Assembly (NCBI RefSeq): GCF_030816475.1
Contig: NZ_JAUSXF010000001.1
Location: forward strand, 2,604,001-2,668,000
Length of the DNA stretch: 64,000 bases
Direction: 5' to 3'
Source: Arthrobacter pascens
GTDB taxonomy: Bacteria; Actinomycetota; Actinomycetes; Actinomycetales; Micrococcaceae
Shown in pieces: positions 16,382 to 25,431 of the stretch; position 1 is the stretch's first letter; every line of letters begins with the position of its first letter. The position numbers were made by a program, and so were the translations under genes. The notes beneath the pieces were generated by a model. The model made no database searches. It worked only from the letters and a program-made list of their open reading frames with translations, and was not told the origin of the DNA.

Positions 16382-19300
16382 CTAGTGACCGTAGAACCTC
16401 TTCTCAAAGACGGCCCGGGCACGCCTGCTGAGACGGAGGTAATCCTCTTCCAGAGCGGCCGCACCGCCAGGTTCGTAGCCGCACCAGCGGGCAACGGCCT
16501 CCAGGTCCCGCCTGGAGGAGGGCAACAGGTCCGAAGCCCTGCCGCTCCAAATGACATTGGCTGACCTGATCCTGCTGGCAAGCCGCCACGCTTCCGCCAG
16601 GAGCCGGGCGTCGTCGCCGGCGAGAAGGTTCAGCGAGGCTGCCGCCTCAAGCGCCTCCACCGTGGAGGTGGTCCTCAATTCGGCGTGTTTGCCTGCGTGT
16701 TGGAGCTGGAGGAGCTGTACCAGCCATTCGACGTCGCTCAGTCCCCCGCGTCCCAGCTTCAGGTGCCGGGCGGGATCTGCGCCGCGGGGCAGCCGTTCCG
16801 CTTCAACCCTTGCCTTGACCCTCCGGATTTCACGCACGTCCTGGTCCGAAATGGATTCCGGGTACCTGATGGGGTTGATGAGCTCGAGGAAGTCATGGGC
16901 AAGCCGGTCGTCTCCGGCCATCGGACGTGCCCGCAACAGTGCCTGCGCTTCCCAGATGAGGGACCATCGGCGGTAGTACTCCGCGAAGGAATCGAGTGAG
17001 CGGACCATGGCTCCGCTTTTGCCTTCCGGGCGCAGGTCGGCATCCATCTGGAGGACCCGCTCCGCCTGGATCGCCGGCTTGAGCGGCTGGGTGAGCAGGC
17101 TGGAGACTTTGGCCACAATCCGGGCAGCCTGTTCCTTGGCTTCCTCTTCAGTAAAGCCGGGCAGTGCACGATGGACGTACATCACGTCAGCGTCCGAGCC
17201 GTAGCCGATCTCCCTGCCGCCCTGGCGCCCCATCGCCACCACCAGCACAGCCGTCTTGAGCGGTCCCCTCGCGGAGACGATGCCCTCGGCCACGCGCAGG
17301 GCGCCGAGCACGGCGGCCTGGTCGTTGTCGGCAAGCGCAGCCCCCACCTGGTCCTGCCCCAGCAGTCCTGCCGAATCGGCGATGGCGACCCTGAGGATCT
17401 CCCGCCGGCGGATCAGCCGGATCAGCCGCATGGCGCTCTCCGGATCGGCGTGCCGGGACATCTTGGAGGTGATCTCCTGCCACTGTGCCTCGAGGCTCAG
17501 CGGCGCGAGATCCCTGTCATGTCCGAGCCACTTCACCGATTCCGGTGAAACCTCCAACAGGTCAGCTATCAGCCGTGAGTTGGAGAGGACATGGCACAGC
17601 CGCTCGGCCGCCGCCTTGGAATCCCTGAGCATGCCGAGATACCAGTGCGTGGTGCCCAGGGTCTCGCTGACCCGGCGGAAGGCCAGCAGTCCGGCGTCGG
17701 GATCTACGCCTTCGGCGAGCCAGTCCAGCAGGATGGGCAACAGCTGGCGCTGCAGGGCTGCCCGCCGGCTGACACCGGCAGTGAGGGCCTCAATATGGCG
17801 CATCGCGCCCTGCGGATCGCGGTAGCCCAGCGCTGCGAGGCGGCCCTGGGCGGCCTCGGGTGTGAGGCGTGCATCCTCGCTGCTGAGCTTGGCCGCAGTG
17901 TTGAGCAGGGGACGGTAGAAGATGCGCTCATGCAGCTCGCGGACGGAACGCTTGGTCCTCCGCCAGTCGGCCAGGAGGGCGTCAGCAGGTGGCCGCTCGC
18001 TGGAGAACGGTCCGAGGACGGCCTTGGCCAGGGAGCGCAGCGCTGCCTCGCTGACAGGCATCAGGTGCGTCCGTCGAAGCTGGAACAGCTGGATCCGGTG
18101 CTCCAGCAGCCTCAGGTAGCGGTAGGCATGGTCGAATCCGGCGGCGTCGGACCGGCCGATGTAGCCACCCGCCGACAAAGCCGCAATGGCTGACGTAGTG
18201 TCCCGGCAACGGAGGGCTTCGTCGGATTTCCCGTGGACCAACTGGAGCAGCTGGACGGTGAATTCCACATCGCGGAGGCCGCCGCGGCCGAGTTTGATCT
18301 GCCGTTGCTCCTCCGCCGCCGGGATGTGCTCGGTCACCCTCCGCCGCATGGCCTGGACCGACTCAACAAAACCGTCCCTGCCGGCGGAGCTCCAGATCAG
18401 CGGTGCCACCGCCTTCTCGTAGCGCTGGCCCAGGGCAAGATCCCCGGCGATGGTTCGTGCCTTCAGGAGTGCCTGGAACTCCCAGCTCTCGGCCCAACGT
18501 GCATAGTACATTTCGTGCGAGGGCAGGGTACGCACCAGCGGGCCTGATTTGCCTTCGGGCCGCAGGTTGGCGTCGACTTCCCACAGACCGGGCTCCCTCG
18601 CAATGGATGAAATGGCCCGCGAGATCCCCGTGGCCAGCGCCGTCCCAATGGTGCTGGCCCGTGCGTCGTCCAACTCACCGGACTCGATGACGTAAATGAC
18701 GTCGACGTCGGAAATATAGTTCAGCTCCCGCGCCCCGCATTTTCCCATGCCGATGACGGCAAGTCCCACGTCTGCCACGTCCTCGGCGCCAAAAGTCTCG
18801 GCGGCCTCAGCGCGGGACACCGCCAGCGCAGCTTCGATGGCGGCGCCGGCAAGGTCTGCGAGTTCGGCCCCGACTGCGGGCATGAAGTCCAGCGGGTCGG
18901 CGGCGCACAGGTCCTTGACGGCGAGATCCACCACTCCCCGCCGGTATGCCGTCCGTAGCCCTGCGTAGGCCTCGGTTCCAGAGATTCCGGCAACAGGCCG
19001 GGCAGACCGCGGGTCGGCCCGGACGGACTTCAGGAGGGCGGCGCGGAGCTCTTCCGGATCGGCCTGGAGGGGTTCAGGGCTTGCTGTGACCTCAAAGGCG
19101 TCCAGGTGCTCCGGATGCCGGATGAGGAACTCCCCCAAGGCCTCCGACGCTCCCAGCACCCGATAGAGCGGCTCGCTGGTTTCGGGGTCCGCCGCTGCCA
19201 GCTTTCGCAGGTCCGGATGTTTTTCAATCAGCCGCACCAGCGACTGGAGGGCAGTGTCGGGGTTGGCGGCCATCTGGAGGCCGGCAAAGAGCCTGTCCTG

Positions 19301-19393
19301 GTCCAGGCCGTCCAGCTCGGGGGCAGCCAGGAACCGCTCGCCCTTCTCCAGGTCGCTGAAGCCGGCCGAGATGAGGCGGCGGGCAAGGCTCAT
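16382..19393 (-). CDS. glnE: Glutamine synthetase adenylyltransferase / adenylyl-removing enzyme
   Basis: 1003 aa, full family length. It holds two nucleotidyltransferase domains in tandem: an N-terminal one around residues 200-330, with GMGKCGARELNYISDVDVIYV (G-x12-DxD), which removes AMP, and a C-terminal one around 690-800, with GRQGGREIGYGSDADVMYV, which adds AMP. Helical linker and C-terminal HD-like GlnD_UR_UTase regions follow each. It lies 9 bp downstream of glnA2 in the same orientation, so the two probably form an operon. The adenylylation target is a tyrosine of GlnA, such as Y402 in the type I enzyme encoded at 13651. Confidence 0.97.
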   Translation of the reverse strand: MSLARRLISAGFSDLEKGERFLAAPELDGLDQDRLFAGLQMAANPDTALQSLVRLIEKHPDLRKLAAADPETSEPLYRVLGASEALGEFLIRHPEHLDAFEVTASPEPLQADPEELRAALLKSVRADPRSARPVAGISGTEAYAGLRTAYRRGVVDLAVKDLCAADPLDFMPAVGAELADLAGAAIEAALAVSRAEAAETFGAEDVADVGLAVIGMGKCGARELNYISDVDVIYVIESGELDDARASTIGTALATGISRAISSIAREPGLWEVDANLRPEGKSGPLVRTLPSHEMYYARWAESWEFQALLKARTIAGDLALGQRYEKAVAPLIWSSAGRDGFVESVQAMRRRVTEHIPAAEEQRQIKLGRGGLRDVEFTVQLLQLVHGKSDEALRCRDTTSAIAALSAGGYIGRSDAAGFDHAYRYLRLLEHRIQLFQLRRTHLMPVSEAALRSLAKAVLGPFSSERPPADALLADWRRTKRSVRELHERIFYRPLLNTAAKLSSEDARLTPEAAQGRLAALGYRDPQGAMRHIEALTAGVSRRAALQRQLLPILLDWLAEGVDPDAGLLAFRRVSETLGTTHWYLGMLRDSKAAAERLCHVLSNSRLIADLLEVSPESVKWLGHDRDLAPLSLEAQWQEITSKMSRHADPESAMRLIRLIRRREILRVAIADSAGLLGQDQVGAALADNDQAAVLGALRVAEGIVSARGPLKTAVLVVAMGRQGGREIGYGSDADVMYVHRALPGFTEEEAKEQAARIVAKVSSLLTQPLKPAIQAERVLQMDADLRPEGKSGAMVRSLDSFAEYYRRWSLIWEAQALLRARPMAGDDRLAHDFLELINPIRYPESISDQDVREIRRVKARVEAERLPRGADPARHLKLGRGGLSDVEWLVQLLQLQHAGKHAELRTTSTVEALEAAASLNLLAGDDARLLAEAWRLASRIRSANVIWSGRASDLLPSSRRDLEAVARWCGYEPGGAAALEEDYLRLSRRARAVFEKRFYGH

Positions 19394-19402
19394 CGCCGCA
19401 CC

Positions 19403-20743
19403 CTAGAGGATGCCCAGGTTGCGCTGCAGCTCGTAGGGCGTCACCTGGAGCCGGTAGTCCTGCCACTCGGCGCGCTTGTTGCGCAGGAAGTGCTCGAAGA
19501 CCTGCTCGCCAAGGATCTGGGGCAGGAGTTCTGACTCCTCCATGGACCGGATGGCGTCGTGGAGGCTGGCGGGCAGGGGGTCGTGGCCCATGGCGCGGCG
19601 CTCGGCCGAACTCAATGACCAGACATCATCCTCTGCGGCGGCGGGCAATTCGTAGCCCTCCTCGATACCCTTCAGCCCCGCGCCCAGCAGGACGGCGTAG
19701 GCGAGGTAGGGGTTGGCCGCGGAATCGATGCCCCGGTATTCGATACGCGCCGACTGCCCCTTGCCCGGCTTGTACAACGGCACCCTGACCAGCGCCGAGC
19801 GGTTGTTGTGTCCCCAGCTGAGGTAGCTCGGGGCCTCCCCGCCGCCCCAGAGGCGCTTGTAGGAGTTGACGAACTGGTTGGTCACCGCGGTGAACTCAGG
19901 CGCATGCTTGAGGACGCCGGCGATGAACTGCCGGGCCGTTTTGGACAGCTGGTACTCAGCGCCTGCCTCATAGAACGCATTCGTGTCGCCCTCGAACAAC
20001 GAGAAATGCGTGTGCATCCCGGAGCCCGGATGGGCCGTGAAGGGCTTGGGCATGAACGTGGCGTATGTACCCTGCTGCAGGGCGACTTCCTTGATGACCG
20101 TGCGGAACGTCATGATGTTGTCCGCTGTCTGCAGGGCGTCCGCGTAGCGGAGGTCGATCTCGTTCTGGCCCGGACCTGCCTCATGGTGGCTGAACTCCAC
20201 CGAAATCCCCACCGATTCCAGCATGGTCACGGCCGTGCGGCGGAAGTCCTGTGCCACGCCGCCGGGGACGTGGTCAAAATAGCCGCCCTCGTCCACCGGA
20301 ACAGGCGAACCGTCAGGCCCGGGTTCCTGGGACTTGAGGAGGTAGAACTCGATTTCAGGATGCGTGTAGCAGGTGAAGCCCATGTCCGCGGCCTTCGCCA
20401 GCGTGCGCTTGAGGACATTGCGGGGATCAGCCGCTGACGGTTCTCCGTCCGGGGTCAGGATGTCGCAGAACATCCTCGACGTCTGCTCGGTTTCACCGCG
20501 CCAGGGCAGGATCTGGAAGGTGGAAGGGTCCGGCTGGGCGAGCATGTCGGATTCGAAGACCCGCGCGAGTCCTTCAATGGCGGAGCCGTCAAAGCCGAGG
20601 CCTTCTTCGAACGCACCTTCAACCTCCGCCGGGGCCAGCGCCACCGACTTGAGCGACCCGACGACGTCGGTGAACCACAAACGTACAAACCGCACGTCGC
20701 GCTCTTCAATTGTGCGCAGGACAAACTCTTGTTGGCGGTCCAT
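19403..20743 (-). CDS. glnA2: Glutamine synthetase family protein GlnA2
   Basis: 446 aa, shorter than GlnA. The fold is complete: FVRLWFTDVVGSLKSVAL near the start, HPEIEFYLL, FMPKPFTAHPGSGMHTHFSLF and RIEYRGIDSAANPYLAYAVLL. The mycobacterial homologue is GlnA2 (Rv2222c), also next to glnE. The Streptomyces protein at the matching place was shown to act on polyamines (gamma-glutamylpolyamine synthetase), so true glutamine synthesis should not be assumed. Operon with glnE. The upstream 276-bp gap to panB contains no clear GlnR box. Confidence 0.93.
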   Translation of the reverse strand: MDRQQEFVLRTIEERDVRFVRLWFTDVVGSLKSVALAPAEVEGAFEEGLGFDGSAIEGLARVFESDMLAQPDPSTFQILPWRGETEQTSRMFCDILTPDGEPSAADPRNVLKRTLAKAADMGFTCYTHPEIEFYLLKSQEPGPDGSPVPVDEGGYFDHVPGGVAQDFRRTAVTMLESVGISVEFSHHEAGPGQNEIDLRYADALQTADNIMTFRTVIKEVALQQGTYATFMPKPFTAHPGSGMHTHFSLFEGDTNAFYEAGAEYQLSKTARQFIAGVLKHAPEFTAVTNQFVNSYKRLWGGGEAPSYLSWGHNNRSALVRVPLYKPGKGQSARIEYRGIDSAANPYLAYAVLLGAGLKGIEEGYELPAAAEDDVWSLSSAERRAMGHDPLPASLHDAIRSMEESELLPQILGEQVFEHFLRNKRAEWQDYRLQVTPYELQRNLGIL

Positions 20744-21019
20744 GGTGGCCTCTTCTCCGGGTCAACGTACATGCCCCGGTCCGCAGTGGAGGAAGCCGGC
20801 AGCAGTTCACCATCACTTTACTAAGCAATTGCCACCAATGCGGGAGCAGGCACCCCGCGTAACACACCGTTTACACGGTTGCCGGGCTCAAGAACGGCCC
20901 GGCACCGGCGGAAGGCCGGCCTGACGGGGCTTGCGGGGCACTGGAATATGACGCGAATCACCGACGTCCGGGCCTGCAGCCGGTAGCTCGCACGCCGGGT
21001 ACCGCATTACGCTCTAGCC

Positions 21020-21925
21020 ATGGCCTCAAGCAATAGCTCTGACTCACGCGCGTCCGCAGAAGTACCCGCACCCTACGGCAACGGACCTGCGGGGCTGCAG
21101 TCGCCGTCGTCGGAAACGGCCGCCAGGCCGGCGCCCAAAGTCCGTATCCACCACCTCCAGCAGGCCAAGACGGACGGCACCCGTTTCGCGATGCTGACCG
21201 CCTACGAGCAGTACACCGCGGAGATCTTCGACCAGGCCGGCATCGAGGTGCTGCTGATCGGCGACTCAGCGTCCAACAACGTCTTCGGCAACGACACCAG
21301 CCTGCCGGTGACGGTGGATGAGCTCCTTCCGCTCTGCCGGGCTGTCGCCCGGTCCGCCAAGCGGGCCCTGGTCGTGGCAGACCTGCCGTTCGGCAGCTAC
21401 GAAGTATCGGCCGAGCAGGGTGTTGCAACCGGCGTCCGTTTCCTCAAGGAAGGGCTGGTCCACGGGGTCAAGATCGAGGGTGGCAAGTTCTACGCCGAGA
21501 CAGTCCGTGCCATGGTCCAGGCCGGCATCCCGGTGATGGCCCATATCGGTTTCACCCCGCAAAGCGAGCACGCGCTGGGCGGCTACCGCGTTCAGGGGCG
21601 CGGCGATGACGCGCAGCGCCTGATTGACGACGCCGTCGCACTGGCAAAGGCAGGGGCGTTCTGCGTGCTGATGGAAATGGTTCCGGCAGACACGGCCGCT
21701 GCTGTGGACGCGGCCGTCAGCGTTCCAACCATCGGCATCGGGGCCGGCAACGCCACCACCGGACAGGTACTGGTCTGGCAGGACATGGCCGGCCTGCGGG
21801 GCGGCCGGATGGCGAAATTCGTCAAGCAGTACGCCGACCTCCGCACCACCCTCAGCGACGCCGCGAAGGCCTACGCCGACGACGTCCGGTCAGGCCAGTT
21901 TCCCGGGCCCGAGCACTCCTTCTAG
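21020..21925 (+). CDS. panB: 3-methyl-2-oxobutanoate hydroxymethyltransferase
   Basis: 301 aa. It transfers a hydroxymethyl group from 5,10-methylene-tetrahydrofolate to ketoisovalerate, making ketopantoate for pantothenate and CoA. Recognisable blocks: [62 protein letters not shown], the catalytic glutamate in VLMEMVPAD, and [18 protein letters not shown]. An N-terminal tail of about 45 residues precedes the barrel. TACGCT at 21008-21013 ends 6 nt before the ATG and no ribosome site is seen, so it is probably leaderless. No panC or panD lies nearby. Confidence 0.97.
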   Translation: MASSNSSDSRASAEVPAPYGNGPAGLQSPSSETAARPAPKVRIHHLQQAKTDGTRFAMLTAYEQYTAEIFDQAGIEVLLIGDSASNNVFGNDTSLPVTVDELLPLCRAVARSAKRALVVADLPFGSYEVSAEQGVATGVRFLKEGLVHGVKIEGGKFYAETVRAMVQAGIPVMAHIGFTPQSEHALGGYRVQGRGDDAQRLIDDAVALAKAGAFCVLMEMVPADTAAAVDAAVSVPTIGIGAGNATTGQVLVWQDMAGLRGGRMAKFVKQYADLRTTLSDAAKAYADDVRSGQFPGPEHSF

Positions 21926-21980
21926 AGCACGACCCAGACCAGAACGACCAGGATCGGCTCGACCTGGAGCAGGACTACCT

Positions 21981-22145
21981 CTAGTCGTCCTCGCCCTTTT
22001 CCCAGGCCTCGTTGCGGGCCCGGACCTTCTCCAGGGCGTGCTCGGCCTCTTCCCGCGTCTTATAGGGACCGATGAGCTGACTCCAGTCCGACATGGCGTC
22101 CTCTTCCACCTCGTGGGTGTTCACGTTGTACCAGTACTCAGTCAT
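21981..22145 (-). CDS. Small SPOR-like domain protein (54 aa)
   Basis: The protein begins MTEYWYNVNTHEVEED and ends EAWEKGEDD. It resembles the very small, acidic SPOR-like proteins that sit next to panB/map in many actinobacteria: YWYNVNTHEVE, WSQLIGPYKTREEAEHALEK and a charged tail. SPOR modules bind denuded glycan strands, but this form has no signal peptide or membrane helix, so it is probably cytoplasmic and its role unknown. AGGGA lies 6-10 nt before the ATG. It is divergent from map with a 40-bp spacer. Base composition and third-position GC fit a real gene. Confidence 0.85.
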   Translation of the reverse strand: MTEYWYNVNTHEVEEDAMSDWSQLIGPYKTREEAEHALEKVRARNEAWEKGEDD

Positions 22146-22185
22146 CGTTGTCCCTCGTTTCTGAAGTGCCTTATATGATCAATCT

Positions 22186-23064
22186 ATGCCTTCCCTCGCC
22201 TCGACTGCACCCACCGGCACCCTCACCCCGGGAACCGTCAGCCCGCAGCTCCCAGTTCCGGCATCCATCCCCCGACCCGAGTACGTGGGCAAGCCCGGCC
22301 CGGCCAAATTCACCGGCTCCGAGGTCAAATCGGCCGAGACCATCGAGAAGATCCGGATCGCCAGCAGGATTGCCGCACAGGCGATCGTTGAGGTCGGAAA
22401 GCACATCCTGCCGGGCGTGACCACGGACCAGCTGGACAGGGTCGGCCACGACTTCCTCCTCGACCACAAGGCCTACCCCTCCACCCTGGGCTACCGCGGG
22501 TTCCCCAAATCCCTGTGCTCTTCCCTGAATGAAGTGATCTGCCACGGCATCCCCGACAGCACAGTTGTCCAGGACGGGGACATCATCAATATCGACATCA
22601 CTGCCTTCATCAACGGAGTGCATGGCGATACCAACTACACCTTCCTGGTGGGCGACGTCGACGAACAATCCCGCCTGCTCGTGGAACGCACCCGGGAATC
22701 CCTCAACAGGGCTATCAAGGCGGTGGCGCCCGGCCGGGAAATCAATGTGATCGGCCGCGCCATCGAGTCCTACGCCAAGCGTTTCGGGTACGGTGTGGTG
22801 CGGGACTTCACCGGCCATGGGGTGGGCGAAGCTTTCCACACGGGGCTCATCATCCCGCACTACGATGCGGCACCGGCTTACAACACCGTGATCGAAGCAG
22901 GCATGGTTTTCACTATCGAGCCCATGCTGACGCTCGGGACGGTGGAGTGGGATATGTGGTCCGACGACTGGACGGTGGTCACCCGTGACCGCAAGCGGAC
23001 CGCCCAGTTTGAGCACACCCTGCTGGTGACCGACGCCGGCGCCGAAATCCTGACCCTGCCCTGA
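22186..23064 (+). CDS. map: Type I methionine aminopeptidase
   Basis: 292 aa. It removes the initiator methionine from new proteins. After an N-terminal extension of about 40 residues, the pita-bread fold follows with the five metal ligands in their usual blocks: [10 protein letters not shown] and DTNYTF (two aspartates), GHGVGEAFH (histidine), FTIEPML (glutamate) and QFEHTLLV (glutamate). The [11 protein letters not shown] leader is typical of actinobacterial MetAP1c. TATGAT at 22174-22179 ends 6 nt before the ATG, so the message is probably leaderless. Confidence 0.97.
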   Translation: MPSLASTAPTGTLTPGTVSPQLPVPASIPRPEYVGKPGPAKFTGSEVKSAETIEKIRIASRIAAQAIVEVGKHILPGVTTDQLDRVGHDFLLDHKAYPSTLGYRGFPKSLCSSLNEVICHGIPDSTVVQDGDIINIDITAFINGVHGDTNYTFLVGDVDEQSRLLVERTRESLNRAIKAVAPGREINVIGRAIESYAKRFGYGVVRDFTGHGVGEAFHTGLIIPHYDAAPAYNTVIEAGMVFTIEPMLTLGTVEWDMWSDDWTVVTRDRKRTAQFEHTLLVTDAGAEILTLP

Positions 23065-23136
23065 CCATCAGCTGAACCCGGTCAGCCGCCCCCGGCCGAC
23101 CTGCCCTGCCCGCCCACTGCCACGAACGGAACAACA

Positions 23137-23940
23137 TTGGCCAAGAAGGACGAGAAGTCGCACAAGCACGCACCGCTGATCGGCATTGACATCGGCGGCA
23201 CGGGAATCAAGGGCGGCATTGTCGACCTGAAAAAGGGCAAGCTCGTGGGCGAACGGTTCCGGGTGCCCACACCGCAGCCCGCCACACCAGTGGCCGTGGC
23301 GGAAGTCGTGGCGCAGGTCGTGGCGGAGCTTTCCGCCCGTCCCGAGGCTCCGGCGCCGGATTCGCCCGTCGGTGTGACGTTCCCCGGAATCATCCAGCAC
23401 GGCGTGGTCCACTCGGCGGCCAATGTGGACAAGGGCTGGATGGAGACTGACATCGATGGCCTGCTCACGGCCCGGCTGGGCCGGCCTGTCGAGGTCATCA
23501 ACGACGCCGATGCTGCAGGTCTTGCCGAAGCCCGCTACGGTGCCGGTGAGGGCGTTGACGGGACGGTCCTGGTGATCACCCTCGGCACTGGGATCGGTTC
23601 CGCCTTCATCTTCGACGGCCGCCTGGTTCCCAACGCCGAGCTGGGCCACCTGGAGATCGACGGCTTTGACGCCGAAAGCAAGGCATCCGCGGTGGCGCGG
23701 GAGCGTGACGGCCTGAGCTGGGAGGAGTACAGCGTGCTCCTCCAGCGCTACTTCTCACACGTCGAATTCCTGTTCTCCCCGGAGCTCTTTATCGTGGGTG
23801 GCGGCATCTCGAAGCGTGCCGACGAGTACCTGCCCAGGCTCAAGCTCCGCACGCCCATCGTGCCGGCGGAACTGAAGAACGAAGCAGGGATCGTCGGTGC
23901 GGCCCTGGAAATCGCCATCAAGCACAAGCTGCATAAATAG
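23137..23940 (+). CDS. ppgK: Polyphosphate glucokinase
   Basis: 267 aa from a TTG start (AKKDEKSHKHAPLIGIDIGGTGIKGG). It phosphorylates glucose with polyphosphate or ATP and feeds glycolysis. ROK-type phosphate motifs are visible: DIGGTGIKGG, VIVNDADAAGLAE as EVINDADAAGLAE, TLGTGIGSAFIFDG, and the pair ELGHLEIDG. The last differs from hexokinases and, with the missing ROK zinc cysteines, points to PpgK. Ribosome site weak. The gene is followed after 3 bp by an SDR gene, so the two are likely co-transcribed. Confidence 0.94.
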   Translation: MAKKDEKSHKHAPLIGIDIGGTGIKGGIVDLKKGKLVGERFRVPTPQPATPVAVAEVVAQVVAELSARPEAPAPDSPVGVTFPGIIQHGVVHSAANVDKGWMETDIDGLLTARLGRPVEVINDADAAGLAEARYGAGEGVDGTVLVITLGTGIGSAFIFDGRLVPNAELGHLEIDGFDAESKASAVARERDGLSWEEYSVLLQRYFSHVEFLFSPELFIVGGGISKRADEYLPRLKLRTPIVPAELKNEAGIVGAALEIAIKHKLHK

Positions 23941-23943
23941 AAG

Positions 23944-24711
23944 TTGACTACTTCCCAAGCGGCCCCATCCGGAGTCATGATCGTCACCGGTGCCAGCCGC
24001 GGTATAGGCGCCGCGATTGCCCGCCGCGCCTCACGGGCCGGGTACGCCGTCGTCGTGAACTATTCAGCAGACGCTGACGGTGCCATGTCGGTGGTGCGCG
24101 GGATTATTGCCGACGGCGGGACGGCCGCCGCCGTCCAGGCGGACGTCAGCGATCCCGCAGCAGTCAAGGCAATGTTCGACGACGCGGCCCGGCTGGGGCA
24201 GCTTTCCGCCGTCGTCAACAACGCCGGCATCACCGGGAACCTGATCGGCAGGCTGGCTGACGTTCCGGCCGACACTGTGCGGCGGGTCATGGAAGTCAAT
24301 GTGTCAGGCCTGATCTACGTCTGCCAGGAGGCTGTCCGCAGGCTCGGCGACGACGGGCATGGCAGCGGAGGCTCCATTGTCAACATCTCCTCCACGGCGA
24401 CCAAGGCGGGTTCACCCGGCACCTGGGCGCATTATGCCGCGTCCAAGGGCGCCGTCGACGTCCTGACCGTCGGGCTGGCCGCCGAAGTTGCAGCCCAGGG
24501 CATCCGCGTCAACTGCGTGGCTCCGGGCAGCACCAACACGGGACTGCATGCAGCGGCGGGCATGCCGGACAGGATGGAGCGGCTGAATCCAACCATTCCG
24601 ATGGGACGCGGGGCAGAGCCGGACGAGGTGGCGGCAGCCGTGATGTGGCTGATATCCGGCGAGGCGGGATATGTTACGGGTGCTGTGCTGCCCGTCTCAG
24701 GCGGCCGGTAG
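23944..24711 (+). CDS. Short-chain dehydrogenase/reductase (SDR) family oxidoreductase
   Basis: 255 aa with a TTG start 3 bp after ppgK; an ATG at 23977 (MIVTGASRGIG) is a plausible shorter start. Classical SDR features: nucleotide-binding TGASRGIG, NNAG, the catalytic serine in NISSTA and the YxxxK pair in HYAASKGAVD, ending with GYVTGAVLPVSGGR. The pattern fits sugar or acyl reductases related to FabG; the substrate cannot be given. Association with a glucokinase could mean a sugar-dehydrogenase role, but that is inference. Confidence 0.9.
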   Translation: MTTSQAAPSGVMIVTGASRGIGAAIARRASRAGYAVVVNYSADADGAMSVVRGIIADGGTAAAVQADVSDPAAVKAMFDDAARLGQLSAVVNNAGITGNLIGRLADVPADTVRRVMEVNVSGLIYVCQEAVRRLGDDGHGSGGSIVNISSTATKAGSPGTWAHYAASKGAVDVLTVGLAAEVAAQGIRVNCVAPGSTNTGLHAAAGMPDRMERLNPTIPMGRGAEPDEVAAAVMWLISGEAGYVTGAVLPVSGGR

Positions 24712-24743
24712 GCGGAACCGTACCGCGATGAGCGTTGGTGGTG

Positions 24744-24783
24744 CCGGTGGTGGCCGCGGCTTCCCCTCCGCTGCCACCACCGG
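24744..24783. terminator. Hairpin between convergent SDR and nrdR genes
   Basis: A perfect 11-bp stem (24744-24754 with 24773-24783), 18-nt loop, with a short T-stretch on the plus side (24786-24788). Probably terminates both convergent units. Confidence 0.55.
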
Positions 24784-24786
24784 AGT

Positions 24787-25311
24787 TTACAGGGGAGTCT
24801 TTTCGGAGCTCTTTGCGTTCTTTGAGGCTTCGTCGCCCACGCCGATGAGTTCCTTGGCTTCCTCTTCGGACTCGTGCCGGAGGAGCGAAATGGCGGTCTC
24901 GAAATCCTCGAGGGATTCGAAGGCCTGGTACACGCTGGCGAAGCGGAGGTACGCTACTTTGTCCAGTTTCTGCAGCGGTCCCAGAATGGCCAGGCCCACT
25001 TCGTGGGCGTCGATTTCCGCTGCCCCTGACGCCCGGATCTGTTCTTCGACCTCCTGGGCGAGGAGCGCGAGATCGTCCTCACTGACAGGCCGGCCCTGGC
25101 AGGCCTTGCGGACGCCGTTAATGACTTTGCTGCGGCTGAAAGGCTCTCCCACGCCGGAGCGCTTGATCACCGAGAGGCTGGTGGTTTCCACCGTGGTGAA
25201 GCGACGGCCGCATTCGGGGCACTGCCTGCGGCGCCTGATGGCTGAGCCATCGTCAGCCATGCGGCTGTCCACCACGCGGGAGTCGGGATTGCGGCAGAAC
25301 GGACAGTACAT
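24787..25311 (-). CDS. nrdR: Transcriptional repressor NrdR
   Basis: 174 aa. NrdR represses ribonucleotide reductase genes in response to ATP/dATP. The zinc ribbon uses C3, C6, C31 and C34 (CPFC...CPEC) with the DNA-contacting RRRRQC, and the ATP-cone follows (about 46-136, [16 protein letters not shown]). The tail (about 150-174) is acidic and longer than the minimal family. Ribosome site GAGAGGGG. Two NrdR-type boxes lie in its own promoter region, so it probably represses itself. No ribonucleotide reductase gene is in the window. Confidence 0.97.
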   Translation of the reverse strand: MYCPFCRNPDSRVVDSRMADDGSAIRRRRQCPECGRRFTTVETTSLSVIKRSGVGEPFSRSKVINGVRKACQGRPVSEDDLALLAQEVEEQIRASGAAEIDAHEVGLAILGPLQKLDKVAYLRFASVYQAFESLEDFETAISLLRHESEEEAKELIGVGDEASKNAKSSEKTPL

Positions 25312-25369
25312 GGCATCCCCTCTCTCGGGTCCGGTGGCGCTGCGGCCGGTCCTCGGCTACAAGTCTACG

Positions 25370-25413
25370 ACCAGATGTAGCTGAATAACAATCCTGTAAT
25401 TACTACATGTAGT
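25370..25413 (-). promoter_or_regulatory. Tandem NrdR-type boxes and promoter of nrdR
   Basis: A perfect 12-bp palindrome ACTACATGTAGT lies at 25402-25413. A degenerate copy (9 of 12 matches) lies at 25370-25381. Their centres are 32 bp apart, three helical turns, the spacing known for paired NrdR boxes. On the minus strand TTGTTA and TAGACT with an 18-bp spacer could be the -35 and -10; the second box overlaps that promoter. Confidence 0.65.
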
Positions 25414-25431
25414 GGTTTCAGGCGCACGTTC

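Noticed and set aside
20859-20874. GTAAC-N6-TTTAC before glnA2 as a GlnR box
   Set aside because: The second half does not match GAAAC; it is an imperfect inverted repeat only.
21925-21983. Short in-phase reading E-H-D-P-D-Q...Y-L after panB, as if panB were frameshifted
   Set aside because: PanB already ends at the usual [12 protein letters not shown] terminus; the downstream frame is only about 20 codons and is not supported by any known extension.
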